From Cocleimonas sp. (lineage in GTDB: Bacteria > Pseudomonadota > Gammaproteobacteria > Thiotrichales > Thiotrichaceae): DNA of 6,551 nt. Under the pieces are notes generated by a model. It worked only from the letters and a program-made list of their open reading frames with translations. It was not told the origin of the DNA and searched no databases. This document shows, piece after piece, positions 3,727-6,551 of the stretch (within the stretch, counting starts at the first letter, position 1; the number at the start of each line of letters is the position of its first letter). Both the position numbers and the translations under genes were made by a program. Location: assembly GCA_023146675.1 (NCBI GenBank), contig JAGLBQ010000327.1, forward strand, positions 1 through 6,551, in the 5' to 3' direction.

Positions 3727-6551
3727 ATGGAATCACTAAAAAGAGAACGGATAGCCGTTATCGGTACAGCCTGTCGTTTTCCTAATAATGTAAACAACAT
3801 TGAAGAGTATTGGGCGTTTCTAAAAAAAGGCGGGGATGCGGTTAGTGAAATACCTAAAAGTCGATGGGACTGGAAATTTCATTTTGATGAGGAAGTTAAT
3901 AAAATAGGCAAATCCTATGTCAATCGAGCAAGTTTCATGGATTGGGATATTGAATCATTTGATGCTGCTTTTTTTGATATTTCTCCTCGTGAAGCTGCTG
4001 TTTTAGATCCTCAACAACGTTTATTACTAGAAGTTACTTTTGAGGCACTCGAAGACAGTGTTGGTGATATTAGTACATTGCGTGGTAGTCAAACGGGTGT
4101 CTATATCGGCTGCTTTATGCAAGATAATTTAATTACACAAATGGGGTCTGGAAGTTCCAAGTCACAACTTGGCACCTATACCGCGGTCAGCTCTACGATG
4201 ACAATGATCTCGAATCGTTTGTCGTATTCATTTGATTTGCAAGGTCCTAGTATCACAATGGATACCGCCTGCTCTTCCTCTTTAGTCGCTATCCATCAAG
4301 CTTGTCGAGGGCTTCTTGCAGGTGATTGTAATATGGCTGTCACAGGAGGGGTTAATGTGATGTTCCGCCCTGAAGTGATGATGATGATGTCTAAAGGTCG
4401 CTTTTTGGCGCGTGATGGTCGGAGTAAAACTTTTAGCGCTCATGCAGATGGTTATGGACGTGGAGAAGGTGCGGGGATTATCGTATTAAAACGCTATGCT
4501 GATGCCATTCGGGATGGTGATACCATTCATGGTGTGATTATGGGGTCGGGTGTTAATCAAGATGGTAATACCGATGGTATTACGGTGCCGAGTGAATCAT
4601 CACAAAAAACGTTAGCACGTCATGTCTATCAGGAAGCAAATATCAATCCTGATGATATTGCTTACTTAGAAGCGCACGGAACAGGTACACCCGTGGGTGA
4701 TCCCATTGAAATGCGCGCGATGGGTCATGCAGTACAACGCTCTCATGATAAAAACCCGCTCATTGTCGGCTCAGTCAAAGCAGGAATTGGTCACCTTGAA
4801 GCGGCGGCAGGCATTGCTGGTTTTTTAAAATCATTACTCATTGCTAAACATGGTGAAATTCCTCCACAGGCATCCTTAGATAAAGAGCTAAATCCTGCCA
4901 TTGATTTTGAAGGTCTCCATTTGCGTATTGCAGATAAACTTCAACCTATCCCCTCATCAAATAAAGGCAAGTCTTATATTGCTATTAATTCCTTTGGTTA
5001 TGGTGGTACAAATGCGCACGTGGTTCTGTCTAAAACGCCTTTATTAAGAGAAAACTCTAATAAATTACTCAAACAGACTCTTAAAAAGTTGGCAAAACTG
5101 GAAGCTTTTAGTCAAAAGCATCTATCACTGCACATTTCTGCTGCATCAGAACCTGCTTGTATTGCTTATGCACAAACCTATCTAGCGCAATTAGAACATT
5201 ATGACCATGCACAAGCATTGCAATTATGTCGTGATGTTACACATAAAACACAATTAACGCATCGCTGGGTTATCAATGCAGATTCTGTTGATACGCTAAA
5301 AGAACGATTATTACTCGCCATTAAGGATAAAAAAGGTGATGGCATTATCAAAAATCGCACGCATCATCAGCAAAAGCCAGTACTAGTTTTCAGTGGAATG
5401 GGACCGCAATGGTGGGCAATGGGGCATGAACTAATGAAAACAGAGCCTTTATTTGCCTCTACCTTACAAAACGCAGATAAAATATTCGTTCATATTGCGG
5501 GTTGGTCTATTCTTGATGAAATGATGCAACCTGAAAGTGAATCACGTATTTATGCAACCGAAATAGCGCAACCTGCTAATTTTATGTTGCAACTGGGATT
5601 ATTTGAACTGCTAAAATCATGGGGAGTAAAGCCCAGCGCGGTGATAGGACACTCTGTTGGCGAAGTTAGCTCAGCTTATGCCTCAGGCAGCTTATCACTT
5701 GAAGATGCATTACGTGTTTCTTATCATCGTAGTCGTACTCAAGCAAAAACGGCAGGCACAGGCGCGATGGTTGCTACTGCTCTAAACCAAGCGGATGCTA
5801 AAGAATATTTGCAAGAATTAGAAAGCCGTTTACCGATAGAACAACATGGAAAAGTATCACTTGCAGGTATCAATAGTGCCAGCAACACCACAATGTCAGG
5901 TGATGAGATCATTATTGATCAAATTATCATGGAACTCGAAGCAAAAAATATTTTTGCACGTAAATTACGCGTTGAAGTTCCTTACCATAGTGCAGGCATG
6001 GATCCTATTTTGGAGGAGCTAGCAACGAGTCTTGCCGATGTATTACCACAAAAACCAACCATTCCTCTGTATTCAACCGTTTCTGGCGAATTAGCAAAAA
6101 AACAGGGATTTGATGCGCAATACTGGTGTGACAATGTTCGCGATCCTGTTTATTTTGAGGAAGCAATTGATAATTTATTAGCATCAGGTCATGAACTATT
6201 TTTAGAAGTAGGTCCTCATCCCGTCCTCTCTGGTTATATTAAAGAAAGCATACTAAAAAGTAGTCACAACGGGACATGTTTTAGCACCTTAAAACGCAAA
6301 GAACCTGAGATGGAATGCTTAAGTGAAACAATCTCTCTGCTATGGGCATCTGGGGTAGAAACTGATTTTATTAGTTATATTGGTATCGCCAACCCTCAGG
6401 CTAACTTGCCTGCTTATCCTTGGCAACGCAAAAAACACTGGTCTGAAGCAAAGTATGATAAAGAAGTACGCCAAGGTTGGTCAGATGCACACCCCTTATT
6501 AGGACGTCGCTTGCCCGACCCAACCCCTTCTTGGGAATCTGAATTATCTCC
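3727..6551 (+). CDS. Type I polyketide synthase, KS-AT-DH(start), C-terminus cut off by the window
   Basis: This multidomain cytoplasmic enzyme builds a carbon chain from CoA extender units. Of the protein 941 residues are seen, without frameshift; full-length reducing synthases usually exceed 2,000. The ketosynthase (about 9-435) condenses the chain: Cys182 in DTACSSSLVA, His317 in EAHGTGTPVGD, His356 in GIGHLEAAAG, ending with GGTNAHVVL. After a linker, the acyltransferase (about 551-850) starts at FSGMGPQWWAMG. It has nucleophile Ser643 in GHSVG, Arg668 (25 residues later, the conserved carboxylate-binding Arg) and His754 in VPYHS. LPAYPWQRKKHW (894-905) is the post-AT linker. HPLLG (922-926) opens a dehydratase whose catalytic HxxxGxxxxP would come just after the window. 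Met558 replaces the usual Gln of GQG, as in animal fatty acid synthase. The aromatic Tyr753 before His754 suggests malonyl-CoA. Only eight residues precede the KS, so there is no loading or docking domain, consistent with an iterative or stand-alone synthase. The product is unknown. An in-frame TAA at 3706 supports this start. Confidence 0.97.
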   Translation, partial: MESLKRERIAVIGTACRFPNNVNNIEEYWAFLKKGGDAVSEIPKSRWDWKFHFDEEVNKIGKSYVNRASFMDWDIESFDAAFFDISPREAAVLDPQQRLLLEVTFEALEDSVGDISTLRGSQTGVYIGCFMQDNLITQMGSGSSKSQLGTYTAVSSTMTMISNRLSYSFDLQGPSITMDTACSSSLVAIHQACRGLLAGDCNMAVTGGVNVMFRPEVMMMMSKGRFLARDGRSKTFSAHADGYGRGEGAGIIVLKRYADAIRDGDTIHGVIMGSGVNQDGNTDGITVPSESSQKTLARHVYQEANINPDDIAYLEAHGTGTPVGDPIEMRAMGHAVQRSHDKNPLIVGSVKAGIGHLEAAAGIAGFLKSLLIAKHGEIPPQASLDKELNPAIDFEGLHLRIADKLQPIPSSNKGKSYIAINSFGYGGTNAHVVLSKTPLLRENSNKLLKQTLKKLAKLEAFSQKHLSLHISAASEPACIAYAQTYLAQLEHYDHAQALQLCRDVTHKTQLTHRWVINADSVDTLKERLLLAIKDKKGDGIIKNRTHHQQKPVLVFSGMGPQWWAMGHELMKTEPLFASTLQNADKIFVHIAGWSILDEMMQPESESRIYATEIAQPANFMLQLGLFELLKSWGVKPSAVIGHSVGEVSSAYASGSLSLEDALRVSYHRSRTQAKTAGTGAMVATALNQADAKEYLQELESRLPIEQHGKVSLAGINSASNTTMSGDEIIIDQIIMELEAKNIFARKLRVEVPYHSAGMDPILEELATSLADVLPQKPTIPLYSTVSGELAKKQGFDAQYWCDNVRDPVYFEEAIDNLLASGHELFLEVGPHPVLSGYIKESILKSSHNGTCFSTLKRKEPEMECLSETISLLWASGVETDFISYIGIANPQANLPAYPWQRKKHWSEAKYDKEVRQGWSDAHPLLGRRLPDPTPSWESELS

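Overview
The window shows two large genes that diverge from a long AT-rich intergenic region. Each runs off one end of the window, so neither is complete. The base composition is low-GC. The Shine-Dalgarno sites, codon use and protein families fit a Gram-negative bacterium, most likely a low-GC gammaproteobacterium (for example a Legionella-like or other host- or water-associated lineage). That placement is an inference from style, not from a marker gene.

Left part (1-2831, minus strand): the first 943 residues of an inner-membrane RND efflux pump of the AcrB/HAE1 type, closest in its motifs to the TriC-like branch. The reading frame is open throughout and the proton-relay aspartate pair is present. 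The last two transmembrane helices lie beyond the window edge. The pump gene starts its own transcription unit: no membrane-fusion (adaptor) gene lies immediately upstream, where one is usually found.

Middle part (2832-3726): 895 bases without a convincing gene. It is very AT-rich and serves as the two-way promoter region. It holds several small pieces of symmetry: a 7-bp inverted repeat just in front of the right-hand gene, an 11-bp inverted repeat enclosing 58 bases, competing GGCG/CGCC hairpins in the putative pump leader, two spaced direct repeats, and one tiny minus-strand reading frame with a good ribosome binding site. None is a recognised family.

Right part (3727-6551, plus strand): the first 941 residues of a type I polyketide synthase with domain order KS-AT and the very beginning of a DH domain. 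It starts directly with the ketosynthase, with no loading module or docking domain. Both domains have complete catalytic residues. The acyltransferase has a GMG oxyanion-hole motif and a PYH motif that resemble animal fatty acid synthase and iterative reducing PKSs more than textbook modular PKSs. A plausible but unproven picture is a lipid-like or polyketide product made by the synthase, with the divergent pump exporting it or giving self-protection.
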